64,000 bases of DNA from Nocardia amamiensis (GTDB lineage Bacteria > Actinomycetota > Actinomycetes > Mycobacteriales > Mycobacteriaceae), in NCBI RefSeq assembly GCF_015477605.1, contig NZ_JADLQX010000022.1:62001-126000 (forward strand), given 5' to 3'. Below the pieces are notes generated by a model. The model was not told the origin of the DNA. It saw only the letters and a list, made by a program, of their open reading frames with translations, and made no database searches. Of the stretch, positions 17,946 through 26,733 are shown piece after piece. A program made the position numbers and the translations under genes. Position 1 is the first letter of the stretch. The number at the start of each line of letters is the position of its first letter.

Positions 17946-18851
17946 ATGGGATCACCGATGAAGATCACCGAGCGTGCACAGCAACTGGCCCGCACCCGGA
18001 CGCCGTTCGTGCACGCTACCGTCGTGCGCGCGCAGCAACCGACCTCCGCGCACGCCGGGGACGAGGCGATCCTCTTGCAAGACGGGACGATCGAAGGATT
18101 CGTCGGCGGCCAGTGCGCCCAGAACTCGGTCCGTAAGGCGGCGCTGGGCGCCCTGCAATCGAACGAGAGTGTGCTGCTGCGGGTCCTGCCCGACGGCGAT
18201 CTGCAATTTCCTGAGGCGCCCGGCGCGACGGTGGTGGTGAATCCCTGTCTGTCCGGCGGAGCGCTGGAGATATTCCTCGAGCCGCAGATCCCGGCGCCTC
18301 TGGTTCGGATCAGCGGCGTGACACCTATCGCGGACGCACTGGCAGATGTGTGCGAACTGGTTGGATTCGAGGTGCAACGCAGTGCTGCCGACGCCGACTC
18401 GCCGGAATCGCTAGCAGACACGACCGCGGTGGTGATCGCCAGCCATGGCGGCCCGGAAGCCGGGTTGATCCGCGCTGCGCTCGACGCCGGAGTGGGGTAC
18501 GTCGGCCTCGTCGCCAGCAAGGTTCGGGGAGCATCGATTCTGGACGAGCTCGGATTGACCGACGCCGAGCGAGCGCGCGTGCGCACACCGGTGGGTCTGC
18601 CGATCGGCGCCAAGACGTCCGCGGAGATTGCCGTCTCGATTGTCGCGGAGGTGATCCAGGCGATCCGCAAGGGCGGTTTGGCGGTCCCGGCCCGCCCGGC
18701 GAGCGTCGCATTCGAGGCACTCGATCCGGTGTGCGGCATGACCGTGACGGTTGGGCCGGACACACCACGTCTCACTATCGACGGTGTCGACCACTGGTTC
18801 TGCACCTCCGGCTGCCGCACCTCCTTCGTCGAGGCGCATCAAGGCTCATGA
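17946..18851 (+). CDS. coxF: XdhC-like protein with C-terminal YHS metal-binding domain
   Basis: A 301-residue protein. The first 245 residues are a divergent XdhC/CoxF protein (GFVGGQCAQNSVRKAAL, later GYVGLVASKVRG). Residues 259-297 form a YHS domain (DPVCGMTV then WFCTSGC), with Cys263, Cys286 and Cys290 as likely metal ligands. YHS domains occur in copper ATPases and metal-handling enzymes, so this fusion could deliver copper or sense metal during assembly of the Mo-S-Cu centre; that is inference. Thirteen bases after coxL. An alternative start is ATG 17958. Its stop overlaps the next start. Confidence 0.82.
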   Translation: MGSPMKITERAQQLARTRTPFVHATVVRAQQPTSAHAGDEAILLQDGTIEGFVGGQCAQNSVRKAALGALQSNESVLLRVLPDGDLQFPEAPGATVVVNPCLSGGALEIFLEPQIPAPLVRISGVTPIADALADVCELVGFEVQRSAADADSPESLADTTAVVIASHGGPEAGLIRAALDAGVGYVGLVASKVRGASILDELGLTDAERARVRTPVGLPIGAKTSAEIAVSIVAEVIQAIRKGGLAVPARPASVAFEALDPVCGMTVTVGPDTPRLTIDGVDHWFCTSGCRTSFVEAHQGS

Positions 18852-19438
18852 GCGGTTTCGTCACCGGAGTCGTCCTCGCCGCGGGAAGCTCACGGCGTCT
18901 CGGCACTGCGAAACAGACTCTGCCGTATCGGAATACGACAATCCTCGGCGCCACCCTCGACGTGGTGCGATCCTGCGCTTTCGATCAGATCATCGTCACC
19001 CTCGGCGGCGCGGCGGCAGAGGTGCGGCAGCAGGTCGATCTCACCGGGGTGGAGGTGGTCATGGCCGACGACTTCGGATCGGGCTGTTCGTCGTCGTTGC
19101 GTTCGGCCCTGAGTTCGGTGCATCCCCGGGCCACCGGAATCGTGCTGATGCTCGGTGATCAACCTGGTCTGTCGGCGTCGACCGTCGAGCGACTGATCGC
19201 CGAGGGAACGACCGCCGCGATCACGGTCTGCCGGTACCGGGACGGTGTCGGGCATCCCTTCTGGCTGAGCCGCAGCCTATTCGGCGAGCTGGCCCGATTG
19301 CACGGCGACAAGGCCGTCTGGAAGATCATCGAGTCGGGGCGCGTCGCGGTGTCCCGGCTCGACGTCGACGCGCCGGTGCCCTTGGACGTGGACACCTGGG
19401 ACGACTACGAGCGCTTACGCGCCGCGACGCCGCCATGA
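18848..19438 (+). CDS. mocA: MobA/MocA-like molybdopterin nucleotidyltransferase
   Basis: A 196-residue NTP-transferase. The nucleotide-binding LAAGSSRRLGTAKQ motif (10-23) and the LMLGDQPG Mg/nucleotide motif are intact. MocA-type enzymes add CMP to molybdopterin to make MCD, the cofactor form used by CO dehydrogenase and xanthine-dehydrogenase relatives, so the role here is likely MCD synthesis. Overlaps the XdhC-YHS gene by ATGA and coxD by four bases. The MocA name is inferred from context; MobA (GMP) is the alternative. Confidence 0.8.
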   Translation: MSGFVTGVVLAAGSSRRLGTAKQTLPYRNTTILGATLDVVRSCAFDQIIVTLGGAAAEVRQQVDLTGVEVVMADDFGSGCSSSLRSALSSVHPRATGIVLMLGDQPGLSASTVERLIAEGTTAAITVCRYRDGVGHPFWLSRSLFGELARLHGDKAVWKIIESGRVAVSRLDVDAPVPLDVDTWDDYERLRAATPP

Positions 19439-20322
19439 TGTCGCCGTTCGACGATGTCGAGGACGTGGTGCGGCGATTCGACGCCGACGACTATCTGCTC
19501 GACACCGGGACCGCCGCGGCGTTCTATCTCGCCACCACGCTGGGGCGGCCGCTGCTGCTGGAAGGCGAACCGGGCGTGGGCAAGACGACGGCGGCCAAGA
19601 CCCTTGCCACCGTGCTCGGCGCACCGCTGATCCGCCTGCAGTGTTACGAGGGCCTCACCGTGAACGAAGCGCTGTACGACTGGAATTATCAGCGTCAGCT
19701 GCTCAGCATCCGGCTCGCCGAGGCGCGCGGCGCCGACCTCACCGAAGCCGACCTGTTCACCGAGGCGTTCCTGGTCGACCGCCCGATCCTGCGCTGTGTG
19801 CGCTATCGCGGTCCGACGCCGCCGGTACTGCTGGTCGACGAAATCGACCGTGCCGACGACGAATTCGAGGCGCTGCTGCTCGAATTCCTCGGTGAGAACA
19901 CGGTGACCGTCCCCGAACTCGGGACCTTTGCGGCCGAGCAGCCACCGCTGGTGGTACTGACCTCGAACCGCAGTCGCGACCTGCACGACGCGCTCCGGCG
20001 GCGCTGCCTCTACCACTGGATCGACTACCCGGAACCAGTCCGCGCCGTCGCGATCGTGCGACGCACCGTGCCGGGGGCCACCGACGCGCTGATCGAGCAT
20101 GCCACCCGATTCGTCGCCCACGCGCGCGGTCTCGATCTCGACAAACCGCCCGGCGTCGCCGAGACCATCGACTGGATCGCCGCGTTGGCGACCCTCGACG
20201 TCGCCGATCTCACCGCGCCGGGCGCGGTCGCCGCGCTGAGCGCATTGGCCAAGACACCCGACGACCGCGCCACCTTGCATGTGGCATTCGTCGAATACAC
20301 CCAGGGCCTGCCCACCGGATGA
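19435..20322 (+). CDS. coxD: MoxR-type AAA+ ATPase of CODH maturation
   Basis: A 295-residue AAA+ ATPase. Walker A is GEPGVGKT (44-51), Walker B VLLVDE (131-136), with a sensor-1 type LTSNRSRDL segment. CoxD is required in Afipia carboxidovorans for inserting sulfur and copper into the Mo centre, acting as a membrane-associated chaperone with the VWA protein CoxE. Here coxD and coxE are separated only by coxG, as in known clusters. Confidence 0.92.
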   Translation: MMSPFDDVEDVVRRFDADDYLLDTGTAAAFYLATTLGRPLLLEGEPGVGKTTAAKTLATVLGAPLIRLQCYEGLTVNEALYDWNYQRQLLSIRLAEARGADLTEADLFTEAFLVDRPILRCVRYRGPTPPVLLVDEIDRADDEFEALLLEFLGENTVTVPELGTFAAEQPPLVVLTSNRSRDLHDALRRRCLYHWIDYPEPVRAVAIVRRTVPGATDALIEHATRFVAHARGLDLDKPPGVAETIDWIAALATLDVADLTAPGAVAALSALAKTPDDRATLHVAFVEYTQGLPTG

Positions 20323-20335
20323 GAGGGATACCGCG

Positions 20336-20986
20336 ATGAAGATCGTCAATGAGTTCACCGTCCACGCACCCGTCGAGCAGGCATGGGAGGTGCTGACCGA
20401 CCTCGAGCAGGTGGTCGGGCTGATGCCCGGCGCACAGATGGCCGGTTGGGAGGGAGACGACTTCCTCGGCCGGCTGAAGGTCAAAGTCGGCCCGGTGACC
20501 AGCGAATTCACCGGGAAGGCGAAATTCGTCGAGCGCGACGAACACGACCATCGCGCGGTCATCGACGGCCGCGGCCGGGATACCCGCGGATCCGGAAACG
20601 CAGCGGCGACCATCACCACACAACTGCGCCAGGACGGCGACGACACCCGGGTCATCGTGGACACCGACCTCAAGATCGTCGGCAAGCTCGCCCAATTCGG
20701 CAGCGGGATGCTGCAGCAGGTGTCCGAGAAAATGCTCGGTCAATTCGTGACATCCTTGGAAGCGAAACTCTCGGCGGGCGATAAGGTCGCCGCGGAACCG
20801 GTAACCGGGCCGCATAGGGGAGAGGCGCAGCCGCAACCTATCGCGGAATCCGAGCCGGCACCGCTGGATCTCGTCGATCTGGTCGGGCCCGCGATGATCA
20901 AGAAGTATGCGCCCGCCATTGCGCTCGTGCTCGCGGCCGTGCTCGGAATCATCCTGGTACGCAGGCAGATGCGCCGGACGCGATGA
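20336..20986 (+). CDS. coxG: CoxG: membrane-anchored SRPBCC protein
   Basis: A 216-residue protein. Residues 1-145 form a CoxG/SRPBCC lipid-binding-like fold (N-terminal EFTVHAPVEQAWEVL, then MPGAQ). A variable linker and a C-terminal transmembrane helix (about 190-208) followed by RRQMRRTR complete it. CoxG anchors CO dehydrogenase to the cytoplasmic membrane, and recent work on a mycobacterial homologue suggests quinone shuttling; the tail fits either. ATG 20336 is preceded by GAGAGG. Overlaps coxE by ATGA. Confidence 0.9.
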   Translation: MKIVNEFTVHAPVEQAWEVLTDLEQVVGLMPGAQMAGWEGDDFLGRLKVKVGPVTSEFTGKAKFVERDEHDHRAVIDGRGRDTRGSGNAAATITTQLRQDGDDTRVIVDTDLKIVGKLAQFGSGMLQQVSEKMLGQFVTSLEAKLSAGDKVAAEPVTGPHRGEAQPQPIAESEPAPLDLVDLVGPAMIKKYAPAIALVLAAVLGIILVRRQMRRTR

Positions 20987-22182
20987 CACGAGCGGTTCTG
21001 CTGCGCGGCATCGACCTGGCCGCATTCGCCGTCGCGGTGGTCGCGCGGCTGCGGCGTGGCGGCGTCGCGGTGGCGCCGAGCGGGCCCGCGCTGTTCGTGC
21101 AAGCCTTGCGTCGTATGGCGCCACGGTCACGTACCGAGCTCTACTGGGCTATGCGACTCACACTCGTCGATCGCATGCAGGATCTCGCCGCCTTCGACGC
21201 GGTCTTCGCGGCGGTGTTCGCCGGCGCGGTGCTGGGTGTGGATCCGCCGAGCCGGGCGCACGAACAGCCGGCCGAACGCATGACCGCACCCGGCGTGAGT
21301 GGTCGGGCGCAGGCTCGACAAGGCGGTGAAGTCCCTTGGGCGACACTGCAACCAGCTACCGGCGCCGACCGGTCGATCGACCGGAGTGTGACGCTGCCGG
21401 ACGTGCTGCCCAGCCGGTTCTCGGCACGAGAACAGGAACCGTTCGCCCGCTTCGATCCGGACGATTTGCGGACAGTCGGCGCCTGGCTGGAGCAGGCCTC
21501 GGCGTTCTGGCCGCAGCGCAGCAGCAGGCGCTACGAGAACCATGCGCAGGGCAAGCGGATCGACTTCCGGGCGACGATGAACAACTCCCGTCGCACCGGC
21601 TGGGAGCCGGCGGTGCTGGTCCGCACTCGTCCCCGGCGCCGCCCGCGCCGAATCGTCATGATCTGCGACGTCAGCCGCTCGATGCAGCCGTATTCGACGG
21701 TCTACCTGCACCTGATGCGGGCTGCGATGCAGCGCCGTTCGCCCGATCGACCCGAGGTGTTCGCCTTCTCCACCTCGCTGACCAGACTTACCTCGGTGCT
21801 CGCACACCGCTCCCCGGATGTCGCGGTGGCCCGGGCGAACGACAAGGTGCTCGACCGATACGGCGGCACACACATCGGCCGATGCCTCGGCGCGCTGCTC
21901 GCGACCCCGTCCGGTAACGCGGTGCGCGGCGCCGTCGTCGTCATCGCGTCGGACGGCTGGGACAGCGACACCCCCGATCTCCTCGCCCGTGCGATGGCGC
22001 GGATCCGACGCCGGGCCTGGCGCGTCATCTGGCTCAATCCCCGTGCGGGCGACTCCCGATTCCAGCCGGCCACCGGTGCGATGGCGGCGGCGCTGCCGTT
22101 CTGCGACATCATGATGCCCGCGCACACACTGGCGGGCATACACGCGTTCGTACAAGTTCTGGCATCGTCGGTCGTCATCTGA
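20983..22182 (+). CDS. coxE: CoxE-like VWA-domain protein
   Basis: A 399-residue protein. The C-terminal VWA domain has a MIDAS motif DVSRS at 229-233, a Thr in the GGTHIG loop and an Asp in ASDGWDSD. The N-terminal 200 residues are helical with RRGGVAV, as in CoxE proteins. CoxE pairs with the AAA+ ATPase CoxD for post-translational assembly of the Mo-S-Cu centre. Probably the last gene of the tightly coupled cluster; 155 bases follow before the next start. Confidence 0.9.
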   Translation: MTRAVLLRGIDLAAFAVAVVARLRRGGVAVAPSGPALFVQALRRMAPRSRTELYWAMRLTLVDRMQDLAAFDAVFAAVFAGAVLGVDPPSRAHEQPAERMTAPGVSGRAQARQGGEVPWATLQPATGADRSIDRSVTLPDVLPSRFSAREQEPFARFDPDDLRTVGAWLEQASAFWPQRSSRRYENHAQGKRIDFRATMNNSRRTGWEPAVLVRTRPRRRPRRIVMICDVSRSMQPYSTVYLHLMRAAMQRRSPDRPEVFAFSTSLTRLTSVLAHRSPDVAVARANDKVLDRYGGTHIGRCLGALLATPSGNAVRGAVVVIASDGWDSDTPDLLARAMARIRRRAWRVIWLNPRAGDSRFQPATGAMAAALPFCDIMMPAHTLAGIHAFVQVLASSVVI

Positions 22183-22337
22183 CGGGCGCTGGTGGATCGG
22201 TGCGCAACTGCGGATCGGTAGCGCCCCCGGCCCACAGCGCACGTTTGCCGAACGTACCGCGCCGTGGCGCGGCGCGCCTATCGTTGTGCACGTGCGGGCA
22301 AATAGCTGAGAACCAGGGAGGAGAGGCGGAGGCCGCT

Positions 22338-22664
22338 GTGCCATACGAGGACAAGAAGCGAGCAGCGCATCGGGCTCTGGTGGACCGCGTCCTGTACGGA
22401 CAGGGCACCGCATCTGCGGACCAGCGCGCCCGCGCCTTCCGCAACGCGGATGTTCCCCCGCCTTTGCACGCACTGATCGACAAGGTCGCCACCAGGCCGA
22501 CGCAGGTCACCGACGCGGACCTCGCCGCAGCCACGGCATCGGGCTTCAGCGAGGACCAGCTTTTCGAACTCGTGATATCCGCTGCGGTCGGCCGGTCCGC
22601 CCGGCTGTACGACGCGGGACTGGCGGCCTTGGCCGAAGCGACCGGCAGCGAGGAGGCCGGATAG
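22338..22664 (+). CDS. Small CMD/AhpD-like helical protein
   Basis: A 108-residue protein of the carboxymuconolactone-decarboxylase/AhpD fold class, by its helical pattern and its pairing with the next gene. It lacks the CxxC motif, so it is probably a structural partner, not the redox subunit. GTG 22338 has GGCGGAGG upstream. Its TAG stop shares a base with the GTG of the next gene. It could be a late member of the CO operon or a separate unit. Confidence 0.6.
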   Translation: MPYEDKKRAAHRALVDRVLYGQGTASADQRARAFRNADVPPPLHALIDKVATRPTQVTDADLAAATASGFSEDQLFELVISAAVGRSARLYDAGLAALAEATGSEEAG

Positions 22665-23245
22665 TGCGCCTCGACATCCTCGACCGCGGTTACCGTCCCG
22701 GGACCAAGTTGCTGTTCACGCTCGTCCGAGTGTTCTCCGGCCAGCCGGTACCGGACGCCGCCAAGCTGGTCTTCTACCGGCCCGACTTCTACGGTGCGCG
22801 GGCGAAGAAGTTCACTCACGAGGCAATGCGGGGACCCTCCGCCTGGTCGGTAGCCGACCGAGAGCTGATGGCGGCCTTCGTGTCGAAGGTCAACGAATGC
22901 GCGTTCTGCATCGGCGCGCACACCGCGACCGCGGAGCAGGCGTACCTCGACAGCGCGAAGGTGCGAGCGGTGCTGTCCGACGTGGAATCGGCGCCCATCG
23001 AGCAGGGGTTGCGGGCAACGCTGCGGATGCTCGGCAAGCTGACCCGGGAAGGAACGGTCGGCGTCGAGGACATGCGGGAAGTGCTGTCCGCAGGTGTCAC
23101 GCCCCGGCAGGTCGAGGACGCGCTGGCGGTCTGCGCGGCGTTCAATACGACCGGCCGGCTCGCCGACGCATTCGGCTTCGAGCTGCTCAGCCCCGCCGGC
23201 TTCGAGGCAGGAGCCAAGTACCTGCTCAAACGGGGCTACCGATAG
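22664..23245 (+). CDS. AhpD/carboxymuconolactone decarboxylase family protein
   Basis: A 193-residue helical protein with the ECAFCIGAHT motif (about residues 76-85). The CxxC-xxxH element is that of AhpD-type alkylhydroperoxidases. Such proteins reduce peroxides or act as dithiol carriers; the substrate is unknown here. GTG start coupled to the preceding gene's stop. The placement right after a CO-oxidising flavoenzyme cluster would suit a peroxide-defence role, but that is inference. Confidence 0.82.
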   Translation: MRLDILDRGYRPGTKLLFTLVRVFSGQPVPDAAKLVFYRPDFYGARAKKFTHEAMRGPSAWSVADRELMAAFVSKVNECAFCIGAHTATAEQAYLDSAKVRAVLSDVESAPIEQGLRATLRMLGKLTREGTVGVEDMREVLSAGVTPRQVEDALAVCAAFNTTGRLADAFGFELLSPAGFEAGAKYLLKRGYR

Positions 23246-23638
23246 GACTGCAGCTCTACCGTCCGGCACAGGGCTCCTGACCAGATCGAACGTTCGCCCC
23301 GCCGGCGATGGAGCGGAGCAGCGCCGACGGTTCGACGTCGGCTCGCTCCATGTCTCGTCTACGTCGTCGCTGACCACCACCGTCGGCCCGAAATGACGGT
23401 CCGGCACCCATGCGAGCACGCGCAGGGCCTGCCGCCGACTGTCGAGCGTCGGCGCATCCACGTCGGTTCCCGGCGAACTACGGTGAACTCGAACGTCCAG
23501 TTCGACGGTCCGCCCATGCTGCCGCGCGAGGAATAACACCTTGTCCAAGGGCGCAACCCGCATCTCGGCGTGACATTTTCGCGACCATTTCGTAATGTAT
23601 CGGTGACCTATTCTCGACAGTAACCGGTAATCGACATC
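23246..23638. other. 393-base gap
   Basis: A minus-strand frame crosses it, with some hydrophobic pieces (for example LRVLAWVPDRHFGP), but it merges into an antisense shadow of the two upstream genes and has no clear start. Nothing else was seen. Confidence 0.35.
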
Positions 23639-24298
23639 ATGCCTGGTCAACACCGCAAACAGACCGCAGCCCGGAAGCTCACGCCCCTGACTGTGGGTGG
23701 CATCGCGGCCACTATCGCCGTCGTGCTGTGGGTGGCGATCCGACTGAGCCCAGCTGCTCAGCAGGCCGCGGCGGTCGATTCGCCGCCATCGTCCGCCGTC
23801 GAAAACGACCCGGCCCCGACCACCGTGCCCGCAACAACTCAGCCGCCACCGGCGCCGGTGGCGGGAGCGGCCGCAGCCGAGCTACCACCACCGTCGGCCA
23901 AGGAAGCGGCACAGCACCTGCCGCCACCGCCTCCGTCCGTCCCGTGTTCGACGGAACTCGCCGGCACACGGCCGCATGTGGCAAAGGTGGGCAACCTGCT
24001 CAAGAAGACGTTCGGCATCACCGACATCGGCGGTGCCGTCGGCCGTGGCGACGGCGACCACGGTGCCGGGCTGGCGCTCGATCTCATGACATCCGATTTC
24101 GCGCGGGGCGACGCAATCGCCGAATTCGTGCTGGCCAATAAGAAGCGCTTCGGTGTGACCTACGTGATCTGGCGGCAGCGGTACAACGACGGCAGCGGTT
24201 GGTCATACCTCGAAGACCGCGGGAGCCCGACCGCCAATCACTACGACCATGTGCATGTGTCGTTCCACAAGGCTGCCGATGTGGACGTGACCTGCTGA
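23639..24298 (+). CDS. Secreted protein with ARB_07466-like C-terminal domain
   Basis: A 219-residue protein. A basic N-terminus and one hydrophobic helix (residues 18-36) form an anchor or signal. A Pro/Ala/Thr-rich linker (about 45-100) follows. The C-terminal domain (about 103-219) has GRGDGDHGAGLALD and HYDHVHVSF, a histidine pattern related to M15-type D-Ala-D-Ala peptidases and called the ARB_07466-like domain. Probably a cell-wall-facing protein. Two Cys (near 101 and 219) could form a disulfide. Confidence 0.8.
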   Translation: MPGQHRKQTAARKLTPLTVGGIAATIAVVLWVAIRLSPAAQQAAAVDSPPSSAVENDPAPTTVPATTQPPPAPVAGAAAAELPPPSAKEAAQHLPPPPPSVPCSTELAGTRPHVAKVGNLLKKTFGITDIGGAVGRGDGDHGAGLALDLMTSDFARGDAIAEFVLANKKRFGVTYVIWRQRYNDGSGWSYLEDRGSPTANHYDHVHVSFHKAADVDVTC

Positions 24299-24534
24299 TT
24301 GCGGGCCACCGTCGACACCTTCGCGGGCCTCGTCTCGGCGGCGGCCTCTACAGTCGGCGCCACACGACCACATCGAGATAGCGGCACTCGCCGCCGTACT
24401 GGGCTGATGCGCGCCTGCGACGTCCGGGCATAGCCACAGTGGCGCGAGGTCGCCAGGGCCGGGTGCGCCACTTACCTGTCAATGCCTATGCCCGATATTG
24501 ACCGCCGGGCGTGCGATGTCCACGTATTGGTGTA

Positions 24535-24771
24535 ATGCAGCCGATTATCTGGGATGAAAGTGCGAATCGTGCACTCAATCACAAGTATTGGATGGCACGC
24601 AGGCTGATCAGTGCGCTGCCGTCCCGATATCGTGAGGTGGTCGTCGGTACCTGCGGTAATTACGGTGTGGCGTTGCTGCTCGCCTGCCGGGAACGTGGCA
24701 TCAGTGCGACGGCATTCGTTCCCGAATCCACGCCCGAGGAGACCCTTGCGATACTGCGACATCTGAAGTGT
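24535..24771 (+). pseudogene. Fragment of a PLP-dependent fold-type II enzyme
   Basis: From ATG 24535 about 78 residues resemble the N-terminal part of threonine-synthase or cysteine-synthase-like enzymes. There is a possible PLP lysine in ALNHKYW, a GTCGNYG phosphate-binding-type loop, and ACRERGISATAFVPE typical of the fold. After LRHLKCN the frame loses protein character and runs over an oppositely oriented fragment. It is about one quarter of the usual length, hence a broken gene. Confidence 0.55.
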
Positions 24772-24774
24772 AAT

Positions 24775-24882
24775 GACGACACCGATCAGACCGGCGAACA
24801 CCCCCAGAGCTGTCTTGGTGTCCGAGCGAACGTAGAACAAGACACCCAGAAAGACCGAGATCGCGGTTCCCCGATGAGCACC
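24775..24882 (-). pseudogene. Fragment of a membrane protein
   Basis: In one minus-strand frame about 35 residues read as two membrane segments joined by a short loop (AISVFLGVLFYVRSDTKTA followed by LGVFAGLIGVVITLQ). No start codon or continuation is present in either direction. It abuts the end of the PLP-enzyme fragment on the other strand. I take it as debris of a lost gene. Confidence 0.4.
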
Positions 24883-25086
24883 GGATCGCGGAGAAGATCA
24901 CCCCACCGACTGTTCATCCATCCACGATATCCGCTCGGCCATCCGGGATCTCGGCATTGCACGGGTACGCCACACGGCTGTGTCTTCGCGAAATAGGCTG
25001 AGCTGTCGCCGAATTCGCGCGAATTACAGCCGTTTGCGGGTCGGCCGCAAGGTGCTCACACCGCGACGGCACGAACTGTTCGAGAG

Positions 25087-25359
25087 TCAACTCTTCGGGC
25101 GGCGGCGGATGCCGGAACCGCCGTCGGTGCGGCAGGGGTCGCGGTGCTGCCGCCGAACCGGTCCGTCCGACACCGGAGGAAGCAGGGGAGCCCGAGCCGC
25201 CCGGAGGTCGGGCCGAGTGCGCGAAGTGGTCAGGATGACCGCCATGGCGATAGCGATGGCCGCGGCTGTCAGAGCGGCGGTGGCGGGCCAGCCGAACCAA
25301 CCGACGGCGGCGGCACCGAAAGCGGCACCCGAGCTGCCGCCGATGAAGTAGACGATCAT
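25087..25359 (-). pseudogene. C-terminal remnant of an MFS transporter
   Basis: The first 60 residues (IVYFIGGSSGAAFG, then GWFGWPATAALTAAAIAIA) match the last transmembrane helices of major-facilitator transporters, whose usual length is about 400 residues. Nothing upstream encodes the other ten helices. After the helix the frame becomes low-quality and ends at 25087. Confidence 0.55.
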
Positions 25360-25454
25360 GGACGCGTCCTGACGCCTGCACGGCCCCACTCGTTCCGGCC
25401 TGTCGTGAGCGCCCTATGAGTGGCGCGCCGCAGTGAAAACAGTCCCTGGCGGCG

Positions 25455-26234
25455 CTAATCACGCCAGACGGGTGGGCGCTTCGCTAGGAAGGCCGCCATA
25501 CCTTCGCGGGCGCCGGGAAGTTGAGCGGCGGCGGCCATGACTTCCAGGGCAAGGGCGTAGGCATCTGCCTCGGGGCGGTCGAGCTGGCCGTAGAGAGTGC
25601 GTTTGCCCAGTGCCTTGTTGGCCCGGCTGCCTCGAGTAGCGCGGGCCAGCAACTCACCCACGGCGGTGTCCAGCTCGGCGTCCGGCACCGCTCGGTTGAC
25701 CAGGCCCCACTGTTCGGCGGTGCGCGCATCGATCGGGTCGCCAGTGAGGGCCAGTTCCATCAGGCGTTTACGGCCGACGGTCCGAGCCACCGGCACCGCG
25801 GGAGTGTGGCAGAACCAGCCTCCCTTGCCGCCGGGGAGCGCGAAACCGGCCGATTCGGCGGCGACGGCCAGATCGCATGAGGCCACCAGCTGGCAGCCGG
25901 CGGCCGTGGCCAGACCTTGCACCCGGGCGATCACCACCTGCGGCACCGACTCGATGGTCGACATGACCTCGATGCACAGTGTGAGCAGTTCCCGCACGCC
26001 GAGCAGGTCGCGCGCGGCGACGTCGGCGAAATCATGTCCCGCGGAGAACACCGGACCGTGCGCCGCGAGCACTATCCCGGTGGCGTCGGTCTCGCCAGCG
26101 GCCCGGAACGAGGCGAGCAGTTCGGCGAGATGCTCGCCCGACAGCGCATTGCGCTGCTCCGGCCGGTTCATGGTGATGCGTACCGTGTCGCCGTCCCGCG
26201 CGACCAGCACGTGCCGATACTCCAAGGCGGTCAT
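25455..26234 (-). CDS. Enoyl-CoA hydratase/isomerase family protein
   Basis: A 259-residue crotonase-fold protein. The oxyanion-hole motif HGPVFSAGHDF and the second loop AAGCQLVASCDLAVA with GGKGGWF are clear. The canonical catalytic Glu pair of hydratases is not obvious (TAAGCQL instead of a GGGCEL-type loop), so hydratase activity specifically is uncertain. This subgroup resembles ECHDC3-like proteins. ATG 26234 has GTGGAGAT upstream, so the extended frame is rejected. Confidence 0.85.
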   Translation of the reverse strand: MTALEYRHVLVARDGDTVRITMNRPEQRNALSGEHLAELLASFRAAGETDATGIVLAAHGPVFSAGHDFADVAARDLLGVRELLTLCIEVMSTIESVPQVVIARVQGLATAAGCQLVASCDLAVAAESAGFALPGGKGGWFCHTPAVPVARTVGRKRLMELALTGDPIDARTAEQWGLVNRAVPDAELDTAVGELLARATRGSRANKALGKRTLYGQLDRPEADAYALALEVMAAAAQLPGAREGMAAFLAKRPPVWRD

Positions 26235-26298
26235 ATCTCCACCGTAGGTCTCTACGGGCACCGACACGACACCCCCGCAACGATCAACCCGGACGAGA

Positions 26299-26733
26299 CT
26301 AGGTCGGAATGGCGCCGAGTTGTTGCATCTGCGAGAAGACATCGACGACTCCCCATATCTCGGCGATTCGACCGCCGGCGAAGCGGACGATGAAGATCTC
26401 GTTGTACGTGACGCGTTTGCCGGTTGGTGGCAAGCCCCGGAACTCGCCCTGATGGGTCCCGGTAACCGTATTCCTGAAGACGACCTTGTCCTCCTCGGCG
26501 ATCGCATCCTCGACCGCGACGTGAATGTCGGGGAACGCGCGAAGGAGCACCGCCCACACTTGCTTCAGTGCCTGCGCTCCCGTTGCATCCATCGGCACCG
26601 GCGCGTGGAACAGCACGTCCGGTTCGACGATCTCGTCGATCGTCTTCGCGATGAGCTCCGCATCGCCGCTGTTGACGGCGTCGTGGAGGCGGCTGAACGT
26701 CGCTTTGTTGCTTGTTGCTCGGGCTGTCGACAT
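26299..26733 (-). CDS. SnoaL-like / ester cyclase family protein
   Basis: A 144-residue NTF2-fold protein. The pattern H-x-PVPMDATG, AFPDIHVAVED, then RNTVTGTHQGEF and IAEIWGVVD fits the SnoaL-like polyketide cyclase/ester cyclase family. Many members have no known substrate, and no polyketide cluster is present here. GAGGAGAAG precedes ATG 26733. It lies 64 bases upstream of the crotonase gene on the same strand, so the two may be cotranscribed. Confidence 0.82.
   Translation of the reverse strand: MSTARATSNKATFSRLHDAVNSGDAELIAKTIDEIVEPDVLFHAPVPMDATGAQALKQVWAVLLRAFPDIHVAVEDAIAEEDKVVFRNTVTGTHQGEFRGLPPTGKRVTYNEIFIVRFAGGRIAEIWGVVDVFSQMQQLGAIPT

Noticed and set aside
15305..18820. A 1171-codon open frame on the minus strand across coxL and the XdhC-YHS gene
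   Set aside because: It is antisense to genes with complete catalytic motifs and reflects GC-rich codon bias. It has no ribosome site and no domain.
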